Notes: generated from the letters alone by a model not told the origin. 64,000 nt of DNA from Streptacidiphilus neutrinimicus (GCF_000787815.1 NZ_BBPO01000020.1:1-64000); one strand, 5' to 3'; shown: positions 1-8,889, counted from the first letter of the stretch. Numbers and translations: made by a program.

Positions 1-43
1 GTGCCGCGGGGGGCGGGGCGTGCCCGCGGTAGCTGCGGGCTGC

Positions 44-418
44 TCAGTGCAGGCGTTCCACGAGGACCGCGGCGTGGCTGCGTTCCGGGTGCTTGGAAGC
101 CGTCAGGAGGGTGACCGGGCCGGACGCGACCTTCTCACGCAGCGCGTCGAGCGCGTCCGACTGCTCGGGTTCCGCGAGTTCCGCGAGGTAGCGCTCGCGG
201 AACTCGGCGAAGGCCGCGTCGCCCTCGTCGGTGGCGTGGTACCAGCGGCGCAGCTCGGGCGACGGGGTCAGCGCCTTGGGCCAGTCGTCCAGCTCCGCCG
301 CCTCCTTGGACAGGCCGCGCGGCCAGAGGCGGTCGACCAGCACACGCGCGCCGTCGTCCGGCTCCGGCGCGTCGTAGACGCGGCGGACACGCGGGTTGTG
401 GCGGGCTGCGGGGCTCAT
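44..418 (-). CDS. DUF488 family protein
   Basis: Encodes 124 residues. The N-terminal stretch RVYDAPEPDDGARVLVDRLW followed by PRGLSK is the hallmark of the DUF488 family, whose biochemical role is not established. The C-terminal part carries the usual VTLLTASKHPERSHA segment. The ATG at 418 sits directly before MSPAARHNPRVRR, and the length matches the family norm of about 115-125 residues. It is transcribed away from the DHA2 transporter at 557, so the 138 bp between them holds promoters for both. No transmembrane segment or signal peptide is visible, so a cytoplasmic location is inferred. Confidence 0.85.
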   Translation of the reverse strand: MSPAARHNPRVRRVYDAPEPDDGARVLVDRLWPRGLSKEAAELDDWPKALTPSPELRRWYHATDEGDAAFAEFRERYLAELAEPEQSDALDALREKVASGPVTLLTASKHPERSHAAVLVERLH

Positions 419-556
419 GCCCCAAGTCTCGCCGAGGCGGCACCTGTCAGCCGGCACGGCACGCCAGGGGCGCCGGGTGATCCGTCGCCTCCCAGCGGGC
501 AACCCTCCAGTGCTAGGGTCTGCGCGCCGAACGACATATCCAGGGGGAAAACCGGC

Positions 557-2188
557 ATGAGTGCCAGTACGGGCCTGACATCTGACGCGGGGTCGTCCGC
601 AGGCGGGCGCAAGGGTCTCGTCCTCGCGGCGATGATCTGCGCCGTAGCGATGACCTTCATCGACCAGACCATCGTCTCGATCGCCGCGCCCAAGATCCAG
701 AGCGAGCTGAACCTGAGCGGGACCGGCGTGCAGTGGGCGGTCAACGCCTACCTGCTGGCACTGGCCGCCTTCTTCGCGCTCGGCGGGCGCCTGTCCGACA
801 CGCTCGGGCACACCCGGATGGTGGTGATCGGCGTCATCGTCTTCGCCGGCGCCTCGGGGCTGTGCGGCCTGACGCCGCACGGCTCGGCCGCGCAGGCGTG
901 GATCATCGTTTTCCGCGCGGTGCAGGGGCTCGGCGGCGCGCTGATGTACCCGGCCGCGCTCGCGATCGTGGTCAACACCTACGACCTGAGGTCGCGCGGT
1001 CGCGCGCTCGCTCTCTTCTTCGGGATCGCCGGCGGTCTGACCGCGGTCGGCCCGGTGCTGGGCGGCTACCTGACGGAGTGGACCTGGCGCGGCATCTTCT
1101 GGGTCAACATCCCGGTGGCCCTCGTCGCGCTCCTGCTGATCGCGGTCGCGCGCCCGAAGACGCAGTTCCGCCCGGCCCCGATCGACTGGGTCGGCGTGGT
1201 GCTGATCGCCGCCGGCGTCGCGCTCAGCGTCTTCGGCTTCCAGCAGTCGCACGTCTGGGGCTGGCACAACCCGCTCATCGGGCTCTCCATCGCGATGGGC
1301 GCGGCGCTGCTGGTCGTCTTCTACCGTTACGAGCGCGGGCGGTCCGCTCCGCTGATCGACGTGGCGATCTTCGGCGACCGGGCGTTCCTGGTGCAGTGCG
1401 TGATCCTGGCCATCGCGATGGCCGTCTTCCTGCCGATGTTCTTCTTCGCGAGCGAGTACGCGGCCGTGTCGCTCGGGCAGAACACCCAGAAGTCCGGCAT
1501 CACGCTGCTCTACTTCTTCATCGGCTTCGTCGTGACCGCCCAGATCGGCGGACGGATGCTGGACAAGTTCGGCGCCAAGCGCCCGGTCGTCATCGGCTCG
1601 GTGATCGCGGCGGTGGGCTTCTACCTGTGGGCGAGCAAGGTGACCTCGCTCGACCTCAACCAGCTCACCTGGGCGATCATCGTCTCCGGCGCGGGCATGG
1701 GCATGATGGTCGGCCCGTCCAACACGGATGCCGTCAACCGTGCCTCCAGCGTCTCCTACGGCGAGGCCACCGGCATCACCCAGACCGTGCGCAACTACGC
1801 CTCGAGCCTGAGCTTCGCCGTGCTGGGCACCGTGATGATCTCGGTGTTCCAGGCCCGGATCGCCGACTCCCTCGTCAACGACCAGCACATGTCCCGGGCG
1901 GCGGCGAACGCCGCGGCGGAGGCGTCGACCCACGGAGCGTTCAGCGGCGGCGGCTCGGCCGGTTCCGGCGGTTCCGGCGGTTCCGGCGGGGGCTCGGCGG
2001 CGGCCATCCCGCACTTCGTCCGGTACGACTTCGCCCAGGGCGTCCAGTACGTCCTCTACATCATGGCCGGACTGATGGCGCTCAGCGCGCTCGTCGCCGT
2101 GCTGGGCCTGCGCGGCGGGGTGCAGACCGCGCCCGCGGGGGACAGCGAGCCCGAGGCCGAGACCGTCTCGGGCGGCTCGGCGGCCTGA
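557..2188 (+). CDS. MFS transporter, DHA2 family (14 TMS drug exporter type)
   Basis: A 543-residue inner-membrane transporter, probably a proton-driven drug or metabolite exporter. About 14 hydrophobic segments can be counted. Motif A appears as GGRLSDTLGHTRM after TM2, and the early DQTIVSIAAPKIQ segment is typical of DHA2 proteins (EmrB/QacA type). ATG 557 was chosen because GGGGGAAAACCGGC gives a Shine-Dalgarno-like stretch at normal distance, and a TAGGGT -10-like hexamer lies at 514-519. The last extracytoplasmic loop contains a Gly/Ser run encoded by a 9-bp tandem repeat. The substrate cannot be told from sequence. Confidence 0.9.
   Translation: MSASTGLTSDAGSSAGGRKGLVLAAMICAVAMTFIDQTIVSIAAPKIQSELNLSGTGVQWAVNAYLLALAAFFALGGRLSDTLGHTRMVVIGVIVFAGASGLCGLTPHGSAAQAWIIVFRAVQGLGGALMYPAALAIVVNTYDLRSRGRALALFFGIAGGLTAVGPVLGGYLTEWTWRGIFWVNIPVALVALLLIAVARPKTQFRPAPIDWVGVVLIAAGVALSVFGFQQSHVWGWHNPLIGLSIAMGAALLVVFYRYERGRSAPLIDVAIFGDRAFLVQCVILAIAMAVFLPMFFFASEYAAVSLGQNTQKSGITLLYFFIGFVVTAQIGGRMLDKFGAKRPVVIGSVIAAVGFYLWASKVTSLDLNQLTWAIIVSGAGMGMMVGPSNTDAVNRASSVSYGEATGITQTVRNYASSLSFAVLGTVMISVFQARIADSLVNDQHMSRAAANAAAEASTHGAFSGGGSAGSGGSGGSGGGSAAAIPHFVRYDFAQGVQYVLYIMAGLMALSALVAVLGLRGGVQTAPAGDSEPEAETVSGGSAA
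1961..1987 (+). repeat. Three 9-bp tandem repeats coding Gly-Ser-Gly
   Basis: GGTTCCGGC is repeated three times without interruption inside the DHA2 transporter gene. It encodes part of a flexible GSGGSGGSGGGS loop before the last transmembrane segment. The unit is a multiple of three, so copy-number change would keep the frame. Confidence 0.85.
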
Positions 2189-2311
2189 GGGGCCGTCAGC
2201 CGTCGTTCCTGAGCCGCCGAGGGCACCCCGTCCGCCGCTGGGCCGTGGACCAGCGCCGAAGCCCGCAGCGCCGCCGCGACCACGCGGTGAAGGCTCGTCA
2301 CGCCACCGGCG

Positions 2312-2530
2312 TCACGCCGCCGTCGTCACGGCGGCGGCCGCGTCGTGCAGTGCCGTCCACAGGTCCAGGGCGCGGGGGCGCTCCTGGCGCAGGCCCTCGT
2401 GCTCCGGGTTCGCCTCGGCGAGGGCGAGGTAGCCGTCCAGCGCCCGCAGGGCCTGCTCGACCGCACGGGGCACCCCGCCAGGGTGCGCGCGCAGCCGAGC
2501 GGCCAGCGCGTCGAGTTCGTTCCGGGTCAC
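2312..2530 (-). CDS. Small hypothetical protein
   Basis: A 72-residue, probably all-helical soluble protein beginning MTRNELDALAARLRAHPGG and ending AAAAVTTAA; I do not recognise a family. GTG 2530 is preferred over an upstream in-frame ATG at 2629 because GTAGGAG lies 8 nt before it, an excellent ribosome binding site. A TTGACA-like -35 hexamer lies on this strand at 2620-2625. The pattern of acidic and leucine residues suggests a helical bundle or an interaction protein. It lies downstream of the CGNR regulator on the same strand with a 165-bp gap, so it probably has its own promoter. Confidence 0.6.
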   Translation of the reverse strand: MTRNELDALAARLRAHPGGVPRAVEQALRALDGYLALAEANPEHEGLRQERPRALDLWTALHDAAAAVTTAA

Positions 2531-2695
2531 AGCGCCAACTCCTACGGGCGGAATCGGGGCCGCGATCGGCGGCCTGCGTTCGGGGAAGCAGCTCAAGACT
2601 CGCCCGTACTGGGCGCAGGTGTCAACCATTACACGAAAACCGTGTCGTGATTCTGCTGCCGCGAATCCGTGTGCGAGACGGCGGGTCGCCGTCCC

Positions 2696-3265
2696 TCAGA
2701 TCTCTTCTCCCGTGCGCCGGGCGCGGAACGCCGCGGCCTTGACCCGGTTCTGGCAGGCCGTCGAGCAGAACTGGCGACCCGCGTTGCGGGAGAGGTCCAC
2801 GTAGACGCGGTCGCACCGGGGGGCCGCGCAGACACCGAGGCGGCCGGCGTAGTCGCCGCCGATGGCCATGGCGAGGCCGGTGGCGCAGCCCGCGCTCCAC
2901 CCGACGGCGTAGGAGTCGTCCGCGCCGTGGAAGTGGACCTGCCACGGCTCGCCCGCGACACGGTCGAGCTGAGGCCGTGCGCCGCTCTCCCGGAGCAGGG
3001 CGTTGAGCGCGTGCGCGGCCTCGTCGAGGCGCTCGTCCGCCACGGCTTCGAAGACGGTCCGCAGCGAGCGCGCGGTGGCGGCCAGGTGGTCGGCGGCAGC
3101 AGGACCGAGATCGGCGTCGGCGTTGAGGAGCGCGCGAACCGCGCCGACGCGCTCGGCGCCCTCCGGGGCGAGGTATCCGCGCCCGCGCGCCTCACCGTCG
3201 GTCAGCGCGTTGACCAGCGCGACCGAGGCCTCGAGCAGCGTCCGCATGTGACTGTCGAACAGCAC
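2696..3265 (-). CDS. CGNR zinc finger protein (ABATE domain), putative transcription regulator
   Basis: A 189-residue protein of the DUF1470/ABATE family: an N-terminal helical domain (about residues 10-130, beginning FDSHMRTLLEASVALVNALT) and a C-terminal CGNR zinc finger (about 140-183). The metal ligands are visible as CAAPRC and CSTAC, followed by the basic NRVKAAAFRARR tail that fits nucleic-acid binding. The finger here reads RNAGRQFC rather than the classical CGNR letters. GTG 3265 is used because the family begins MLFDSH. It is divergent from an MFS transporter at 3357, which it may regulate; that is inference from layout. Confidence 0.85.
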   Translation of the reverse strand: MLFDSHMRTLLEASVALVNALTDGEARGRGYLAPEGAERVGAVRALLNADADLGPAAADHLAATARSLRTVFEAVADERLDEAAHALNALLRESGARPQLDRVAGEPWQVHFHGADDSYAVGWSAGCATGLAMAIGGDYAGRLGVCAAPRCDRVYVDLSRNAGRQFCSTACQNRVKAAAFRARRTGEEI

Positions 3266-3356
3266 TTGGCCAGTTACCTTTCGTCCGCCTACGGTGAAGC
3301 CACCGGTTCATCACTGACCATAGTCGATTCACCAGTGACGCGAGGGGGCCCCGGCC

Positions 3357-4622
3357 GTGAGGCGATCCGAAGCGCTCCCCCGCACCGTCCGCCTGCTGCT
3401 GCTCGCACGCGTCGTCAACCGCCTCGGTGCCTTCTCGCTGCCGTTCCTGACCGCGATGATCTGCGCCGACCACGGCGCGAGCCTCACCACCGCCGGACTG
3501 GTCACGGCCGCCTTCGGCCTGGCGACCATCCCCTCCCGGCTGACCGGGGGACGCCTCGCCGACCGCCTCGGCCGGCGCACGACGATCCTGCTCGGCCTCT
3601 GCGGATGTGCGGTGTCGCAGCTCGCCATCGCCGCCTCGGGCTCGCTCGCCTGGGCGGTGGCGGGCGCGGTGCTGCTCGGGCTCGCCTACGAGCTCTACGA
3701 ACCGCCGAGCCAGGCGATCATCGGCGAGTCCGTGGCCCCGGCGCAGCGGGTGCGGGCGTTCAGCCTGTTCAGCGCCGCGCTCGCGGCCGGCGCCATGGGC
3801 GCGGGGCTGCTCGCCGCGGTGCTCGGCCGCTGGGACCTGCGCTGGCTGTTCGTCGTCGACGCCCTCACCTGCCTCGCCTGCGCGCTGCTGGTCAGGCTGG
3901 TGCTCCCCCGCGACCGTCCCGCCGTTGGGCGGCGAGGCAGAGCGGAGCCCGCTGCCGCCGCGCCGACGTCCCCGCCCGTCCGGCCGCTGCGCGACCGGGC
4001 GCTGGTGAGCATCCTGTGCACCGGCACCGCCTACGCCCTGATCAACCAGCAGACCGTGATGTCGCTGCCGCTCGCGCTCGCCCGGCAGGGGAGGCCGGCC
4101 GCCGACGCCGGGCTGCTGTTCACCGCCGCGGCGGCCACCACCGTGCTCGCGCAGCCACTGGTCCGGCTGCGGGGGGTGACGCGGCTCTCGACGCCGACCG
4201 CGCTCGCGCTCGCCCATCTGCTGCTCGCCGCAGGGCTGCTCGGGTATGCACTCCTGCACGCACTGCCGGCCCTGCTCGTCTCCGCGGCGGTCTGGAGCCT
4301 CGGTGACCTGCTGGTCATGGGCCGCGCCTACGCACTCGTCACCGACCTGGCGCCCCCCGGAGGCAGCGGCCGGTATCTCGCGGTCTTCGGCACCAGCTGG
4401 GGCGTCGCCGCGACGCTCGCACCGCTGCTCGGCACCCAACTGCTCGCCCGCGCGGGGACGACGGCGCTGTGGTCGGCGACGGCGGGGCTGTGCGTGGTCC
4501 TCGCCGCCGTGCATCTGCGGGCGACGCCCGACGCGGCGCGTCCGTCGGTGCGTCCCGAGCCGGAGTGGCGCCCTGCGGCTAGGGTCGTGCTACGCACACG
4601 GAGCGCGCGCGACGAGGAGTGA
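3357..4622 (+). CDS. MFS transporter (12 TMS)
   Basis: A 421-residue major facilitator protein with about 12 membrane segments and motif A GGRLADRLGRRTTI between TM2 and TM3. The substrate is unknown; the family includes drug and sugar exporters. It starts with GTG 3357, with GAGGGGGC upstream as a possible ribosome binding site. The 91-bp gap to the divergent CGNR gene holds an inverted repeat CACTG-N18-CAGTG, a plausible operator. The stop codon lies 6 bp before the DinB-like gene, so the two are likely co-transcribed. Confidence 0.88.
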   Translation: MRRSEALPRTVRLLLLARVVNRLGAFSLPFLTAMICADHGASLTTAGLVTAAFGLATIPSRLTGGRLADRLGRRTTILLGLCGCAVSQLAIAASGSLAWAVAGAVLLGLAYELYEPPSQAIIGESVAPAQRVRAFSLFSAALAAGAMGAGLLAAVLGRWDLRWLFVVDALTCLACALLVRLVLPRDRPAVGRRGRAEPAAAAPTSPPVRPLRDRALVSILCTGTAYALINQQTVMSLPLALARQGRPAADAGLLFTAAAATTVLAQPLVRLRGVTRLSTPTALALAHLLLAAGLLGYALLHALPALLVSAAVWSLGDLLVMGRAYALVTDLAPPGGSGRYLAVFGTSWGVAATLAPLLGTQLLARAGTTALWSATAGLCVVLAAVHLRATPDAARPSVRPEPEWRPAARVVLRTRSARDEE

Positions 4623-4628
4623 GCCGTC

Positions 4629-5138
4629 ATGACCATCGCCACCGAGCTGCTCACCGACGCCTTCGGCCGGATCAGGGAGGTCGTCCACGACACGGTCACC
4701 GATCTGACGCCCGACCAGCTGGCGTTCCGGCCCGAACCGGGCGGCAACTCGATCGGCTGGCTCGTCTGGCACCTCACCCGTATCCAGGACGACCACATCA
4801 GCGACCTCGCCGACCAGCCGCAGGCCTGGACCGAGCTCGGCTGGCACGAGCGCTTCGACCTGCCCTTCGGGCCCGGCGCCACCGGCTACGGCCACAGCTC
4901 GCGGCAGGTCGCGTCGCTCAGCGGCATCGACGCGGAGCGGTTGCTCGGCTACCACGACGACGTGCAGGACCAGACGGCCGCCTTCCTCGCCGGACCCGGC
5001 ATCCACCATCTGGACCGGGTCGTCGACTCCAACTGGGTTCCGCCGGTCACCGCGGCGGTCCGGCTGATCAGCGTCGTCTCCGACGCCCTGCAGCACGCCG
5101 GCCAGTCCGCCTACGTGCGCGGCCTGCTCCCCCGCTGA
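4629..5138 (+). CDS. DinB-fold protein (DUF664-like, putative mycothiol-dependent enzyme)
   Basis: 169 residues with the DinB/YfiT four-helix-bundle signature. Candidate metal-ligand histidines sit in VWHLTRIQDDH (near residue 50) and DALQHAGQSAY near the C terminus, consistent with the three-His site of the family. In actinomycetes these proteins are often mycothiol S-transferases or of unknown function. The ATG at 4629 follows GAGGAGTGAGCCGTC. It closes a likely two-gene operon with the MFS transporter upstream, and the next gene is convergent, 38 bp away. The exact substrate is unknown. Confidence 0.82.
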   Translation: MTIATELLTDAFGRIREVVHDTVTDLTPDQLAFRPEPGGNSIGWLVWHLTRIQDDHISDLADQPQAWTELGWHERFDLPFGPGATGYGHSSRQVASLSGIDAERLLGYHDDVQDQTAAFLAGPGIHHLDRVVDSNWVPPVTAAVRLISVVSDALQHAGQSAYVRGLLPR

Positions 5139-5176
5139 GCCGGATCCGACGCCCGCGGCCAAGACGGACCGTCGGC

Positions 5177-6163
5177 TCAGGCCGACTGGCGCACCACCAG
5201 CCGGGTGCCCATCACCACGGGCCCTGCCACCGCTCCGCCGCCCACCAGCTCGGACACGACACGTGCGCCCATCTCCTCCACCGGCTGCCGCACCGTCGTC
5301 AGGCGGGGCGTCGTGCGGAGGGCGAGCGCGTCGTCGTCGAAGCCGATCAGTGCGATGTCGTCCGGCACGCGGACGCCCAGGCGCGCCAGGGCGCGCAGCG
5401 CGCCGGCGGCCATCGGGTCGGACGCGGCGAAGACAGCGTCCAGGCCGGGACACCTGTCGAGCAGACGCAGCATCGCGGCCTCGCCGGAGGCGACGGTGAA
5501 GTCGCCGTGGGCCACGATCTCGCGTGCCGCGCCCGCGAGCCGCACCGCGCGGCGGTAGCCGGTGAGGCGGTCGACGCCGACGGACATGTCCGCGGGGCCG
5601 GCGATGGTGGCGATGCGGCGGCGGCCGCGCCTCTGCAGGTAGCGGACCGCACCTGCGGCTCCGCCGACGTTGTCGGCGTCGACGAACGGGATCTCCGCGC
5701 CACCGGGCGGGCGGCCCATCGAGACGACGGGGACGTCGGCGGCCCGCAGCAGCCGCGGCAGGGTGTCGTCCCCGCGCAGGCCGACCAGGACCACGCCGTC
5801 GACGTGGCCGCCGCCCAGGAAGCGCAGCAGGGAGGGGCGGGAGTGCCACAGCGCCGTCAGCACCAGCAACTCGCGCTGCTGCGGCACCAGGGCGCGCTCG
5901 ATCGCGACGAGCAGGCGCGGATAGAACAGGTCGGACTGGTAGTGGAGCATGTCCTCGCAGACCACGACCGCCACCGCGCCGGTGTCCCTGGCCCCCGCAC
6001 GCGGGGCGCGGTGCCGGACGTAGCCGAGGTCCGCGACGGCCTGCTCGACCGCCCGGCGCGCCGCGCCGCTGACCCGGGCCGACCGGCTGAGCGCGCGGGA
6101 CGCGGTCGCGGTGGACACCCCCGCCCGCAGGGCGACCTCGGCGAGCGTCGGCTTGGCGGTCAC
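5177..6163 (-). CDS. cebR: LacI-family repressor, CebR-like (cellulose utilisation)
   Basis: A 328-residue LacI-type repressor. The helix-turn-helix is at the N terminus (PTLAEVALRAGVSTATASRA, residues 4-23), followed by the hinge and a periplasmic-binding-protein-like effector domain that ends IGFDDDALALRTTPRLTTVR and VVMGTRLVVRQSA. GTG 6163 is chosen because AAGGAG lies 8 nt upstream; an in-frame ATG at 6190 has no such site. A perfect CebR operator lies 40 bp upstream of this start, and identical or near-identical boxes precede the GH6 gene. It is therefore probably the local cellobiose-responsive repressor and autoregulated. The symbol is by context; another LacI family member cannot be excluded. 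Confidence 0.8.
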   Translation of the reverse strand: MTAKPTLAEVALRAGVSTATASRALSRSARVSGAARRAVEQAVADLGYVRHRAPRAGARDTGAVAVVVCEDMLHYQSDLFYPRLLVAIERALVPQQRELLVLTALWHSRPSLLRFLGGGHVDGVVLVGLRGDDTLPRLLRAADVPVVSMGRPPGGAEIPFVDADNVGGAAGAVRYLQRRGRRRIATIAGPADMSVGVDRLTGYRRAVRLAGAAREIVAHGDFTVASGEAAMLRLLDRCPGLDAVFAASDPMAAGALRALARLGVRVPDDIALIGFDDDALALRTTPRLTTVRQPVEEMGARVVSELVGGGAVAGPVVMGTRLVVRQSA

Positions 6164-6202
6164 GGATCCGACTCCTTGAGTTCTCGTCATGGCCCGTCCA
6201 AC

Positions 6203-6216
6203 TGGGAGCGCTCCCA
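6203..6216. promoter_or_regulatory. CebR operator (perfect 14-bp palindrome)
   Basis: TGGGAGCGCTCCCA is identical to the described CebR box of Streptomyces. It lies just downstream of a CATATT -10-like hexamer (minus strand, 6216-6221) with TTGACG further up (6242-6247, spacing 20, long), so a bound repressor would block the start of the repressor gene itself. Confidence 0.9.
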
Positions 6217-6314
6217 ATATGGAGCCAGGAACGCAAGAAGCCGTCAAGGGCCCGTGCGGCGTTTGATTCTTGAAGCCTCGTCGGCCTTCTCGGCCCCGCG
6301 GCCGTGCCGAGCAC

Positions 6315-6666
6315 GCGTCGTCCACCGTCGGCCCCGGGTCGGGTATCTGGGCGAGCGCCTCGGCCGGCGGTTCGAGAACGGCGGGCGTGCAGAGCGCGGT
6401 CAGGTACACGATCGCGAGCCGCGCGCCCTCGGCGGCGAACGCGGCCGCCGTCGCGGCGGTCGCCGGGGGCGTGCCCAGTTCGACCCCGTAGGCGCGGGAC
6501 TCCTCCGCGTTCCAGCCGACGCCGACGCCGAGTTCCAGGCGGCCGGCGGAGAGCACGTCCACGGTCGCGGCCATCTTCGCCGGCATGGCCTGGCGCCGGT
6601 AGGGGACGCCCGCGTGACGAGTGCGCCGAGCCGCAGTCGCCGCGTGGCCAGGGCGACGGCGCGAGA
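6315..6666 (-). pseudogene. Remnant of an LLM-class F420-dependent oxidoreductase
   Basis: The minus strand reads luciferase-like monooxygenase sequence in pieces. RAVALATRRLRLGALVTR lies in one frame (about 6613-6666); after a frameshift near 6605-6613 it continues as PYRRQAMPAKMAATVDVLSA and GRLELGVGVGWNAEESRAYG. It then jumps to a C-terminal-like EGARLAIVYLT ... EPPAEALAQI. The N-terminal third and the centre are missing, so it is a decayed, non-functional copy. It lies between the cebR-like gene and the GH6 gene, and the promoter of the repressor gene lies just left of it. Confidence 0.7.
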
Positions 6667-6727
6667 GTCGTCCAGTGCCGCCCCGTCACCGTCGCCCCGC
6701 CATCGCCGGAGCGGGCCGGACCGACCA

Positions 6728-6757
6728 CGGGACCCGCCACAGAGGTGGCAGGTCCCG
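6728..6757 (-). terminator. Hairpin downstream of the GH6 gene
   Basis: CGGGACCCGCCAC and GTGGCAGGTCCCG form a 13-bp stem with one mismatch around an AGAG tetraloop, 21 bp past the stop codon of the GH6 gene. No U-tract follows, as is common in high-GC actinomycetes. Confidence 0.75.
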
Positions 6758-6778
6758 TCGTCCGCGCGCTCCTGACGC

Positions 6779-8782
6779 TCAGGAGGCCGTGCAGGTGAGC
6801 GTCGGCACGGCGTTGCTGCCGCTGTACGTCGCCCCGAAGCCGAAGCTGGTGTTGCCTCCGGCCGCTATCGCGCCGTTGTAGGACATGTTGGCGGCGGTCA
6901 CGCTCGAACCGCTCTGGGTGTAGGCGGCGTTCCACATGTTCGAGACCGCCTGGTTGCCGCCGAACGTCCAGGTGACCTTCCAGCCCGTGGTCGCGGCCGT
7001 TCCGGTGTTGGTGACGGTGACGTTGGCGTTGAAGCCGCTGCCCCAGTCGCTGCTCACGGTGTAGGTGGCGGTGCAGCCGCTCCCGCCGCCCGTACCCCCG
7101 CCGCCGGAGGCCGACGTCGTGGCGGTGACGGCCGCCGAGGCCGCTGAGACGTTGCCCGCGGCGTCCTGGGCGGTGACGGTGTAGCTGTATGCGGTCGACG
7201 CCGTCAGCCCGGTGTCCGTGTAGCTGGTGCCGCTGGGCACCGTGGCGACCTTGGTGCCGCCCCGGTACACGCTGTAGGCGGTGACGCCCACGTTGTCCGT
7301 GGAGGCCGTCCAGGACAGCGTGACACTGCTGCTGGTGGTGCCGGTGACGGTCAGTCCGGTCGGTGTGCTGGGCGGGGTGGTGTCGCCCCCGCCGGAGGAG
7401 GCGCCCAGGCTCGGGAAGGCGTTCGTCACCAGCTGCTGGAACTGGGCGGCGAACCACTGGCCGGCCGGGATGTCGTAGCCGGGGATGGCGTCGGTCGGGT
7501 AGGTGCCGCCGTTGCCGTCGGTCTGGGTGCCGCTGGGGTCGCAGTGCGGGTCACCGTGGGCGTGGGTGGCGGTCGGGTAGTCGCCGTCGGACTCGCCCGG
7601 CGGCTTGACCCAGACGAAGGCGATGATCGGGTCGCTGCTCCCGTAGGGCTGCGCCTGTGGCCGCGCGCCGATGCCCGCGCCGTTGACGTTGCACCAGTCG
7701 CCGCGGAACGGACGCTGGTCGACCTTGTTGGCGGCCACGTAGGCGTCGACGGTGGTGGGCGTCGAGTTGAGCGCGGTGGGCCGGGCGGAGCCGCCCCAGC
7801 CGTTGCGCGAGGTGTCGACGATCATGCCGACGCTGCTCGGGAAGCCCTGGGCGACCAGCGCGGCGTGCATGTCCTCGTCGTAGTGGTGCTCGTCGAACTC
7901 GGGGTTCCACTGGTAGAACTTGGCCGAGTCGAGCGGCTGGCCGCCCACCTGGAGGGTGGAGTTGGGCAGGAACGGCTCGTCGACCGGCGTGGTGTTGGCG
8001 GTGTCGCTGATGAAGCCGTCGACACTGGCGACCCCGGCCGCCGTGGCCTTGGCGACCTTGGCGAACTCCTGCGCGGCGGGCGTCATGTTGCTGGACCAGC
8101 CGAGCCAGCCGGAGTGGCCGATGTCCAGGTAGTCGTAGACGTTCGGGATCGCGTGCAGCTTGTTGAGCGCGTACTCGACGCCGGTCTCGTAGTAGGGCGT
8201 GGCCGTCGCGCAGGCGGTCTTGCTCTGGTTGGTGACGGCGTTCGGCAGCGAGTCCGGCTCGATGATCGCCGCGATGCGGATGTTGCTGTACTTGCTGTTG
8301 CCCAGGATCGCGGCGATCGGGTCGATGTACTGGGACTCGTACTCGGTGAGACCCGCCGAGGTCGCCGGGATCTCGCCGTTGGAGGCGAGCGCGGCGCAGT
8401 CGCGTCCCGGCAGGTCGTAGATGACGACCTCGAACAGGTTGTCGCCCTCGGCCACGGCGTTGTCGAGCTGGGCCTGCAGGCCCCGGTGGGTGCTGTCGCC
8501 GGCGATCGCGCCGATGTGGTCCATCCAGATCGCGGTCTGGTAGCCGGCGACCTTGCTCTCGGCCGCGCCGAGCGTGCCGCCGTCCGCGCCGGCCTGGGCG
8601 CTGACCTCGCCCACGTAGTCCGGGTTGAGGTAGGGGGTGGCTCCGACGAACGGGTTGGCCAGGTGGGTCACGGCGGCATGGGCGGCGGGTGCGGTGGCGA
8701 GCGGGACGACCAGCCAGGCCATGCCCAGCGTCGCGGCCACGGCCGCGATCCGACGGCGTCTGCGCAGGGGTGGATGCGCCAC
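6779..8782 (-). CDS. Secreted GH6 cellobiohydrolase with FnIII and CBM2 modules
   Basis: 667 residues: a signal peptide (1-36, basic RRRRR run, hydrophobic core, cleavage after APAAHA), a GH6 catalytic domain (about 40-450), a fibronectin type III module (about 472-560), a Gly-rich linker, and a C-terminal family 2 cellulose-binding module (about 568-667). GH6 landmarks are VVIYDLPGRDCAALASNGE, AAIIEPDSLPN, IVDTSRNGWGG and FVWVKPPGESDG. It should release cellobiose from cellulose outside the cell. GTG 8782 is chosen because GAAAGG lies upstream and it begins directly before the signal peptide. Two CebR-type boxes lie upstream and a hairpin follows the stop. Confidence 0.92.
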   Translation of the reverse strand: MAHPPLRRRRRIAAVAATLGMAWLVVPLATAPAAHAAVTHLANPFVGATPYLNPDYVGEVSAQAGADGGTLGAAESKVAGYQTAIWMDHIGAIAGDSTHRGLQAQLDNAVAEGDNLFEVVIYDLPGRDCAALASNGEIPATSAGLTEYESQYIDPIAAILGNSKYSNIRIAAIIEPDSLPNAVTNQSKTACATATPYYETGVEYALNKLHAIPNVYDYLDIGHSGWLGWSSNMTPAAQEFAKVAKATAAGVASVDGFISDTANTTPVDEPFLPNSTLQVGGQPLDSAKFYQWNPEFDEHHYDEDMHAALVAQGFPSSVGMIVDTSRNGWGGSARPTALNSTPTTVDAYVAANKVDQRPFRGDWCNVNGAGIGARPQAQPYGSSDPIIAFVWVKPPGESDGDYPTATHAHGDPHCDPSGTQTDGNGGTYPTDAIPGYDIPAGQWFAAQFQQLVTNAFPSLGASSGGGDTTPPSTPTGLTVTGTTSSSVTLSWTASTDNVGVTAYSVYRGGTKVATVPSGTSYTDTGLTASTAYSYTVTAQDAAGNVSAASAAVTATTSASGGGGTGGGSGCTATYTVSSDWGSGFNANVTVTNTGTAATTGWKVTWTFGGNQAVSNMWNAAYTQSGSSVTAANMSYNGAIAAGGNTSFGFGATYSGSNAVPTLTCTAS

Positions 8783-8802
8783 GGTGGTTGCCTTTCTGTG
8801 CC

Positions 8803-8816
8803 TGGGAGCGATCCCA
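8803..8816. promoter_or_regulatory. Second CebR-like box upstream of the GH6 gene
   Basis: TGGGAGCGATCCCA differs from the perfect CebR box at one position. It lies 21 bp upstream of the GH6 start codon, inside the leader of the transcript predicted from the promoter at 8904-8932, so it could act as a roadblock site. Confidence 0.75.
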
Positions 8817-8889
8817 GATCTGGAGGGGGATTCCCGTACAGGGCGCCCGCCTGGCGAGCAGGGGCGCACCTGGGGGCTGGGGCAGCTGT

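Noticed and set aside
44-2014. Very long minus-strand frame antisense to the DHA2 transporter, and similar frames opposite GH6, GH5, acyl-CoA synthetase, phosphoketolase and others
   Set aside because: They are rich in Arg, Pro, Gly and Ala without domains, as expected from the antisense of high-GC genes, and lie fully opposite well-recognised proteins.
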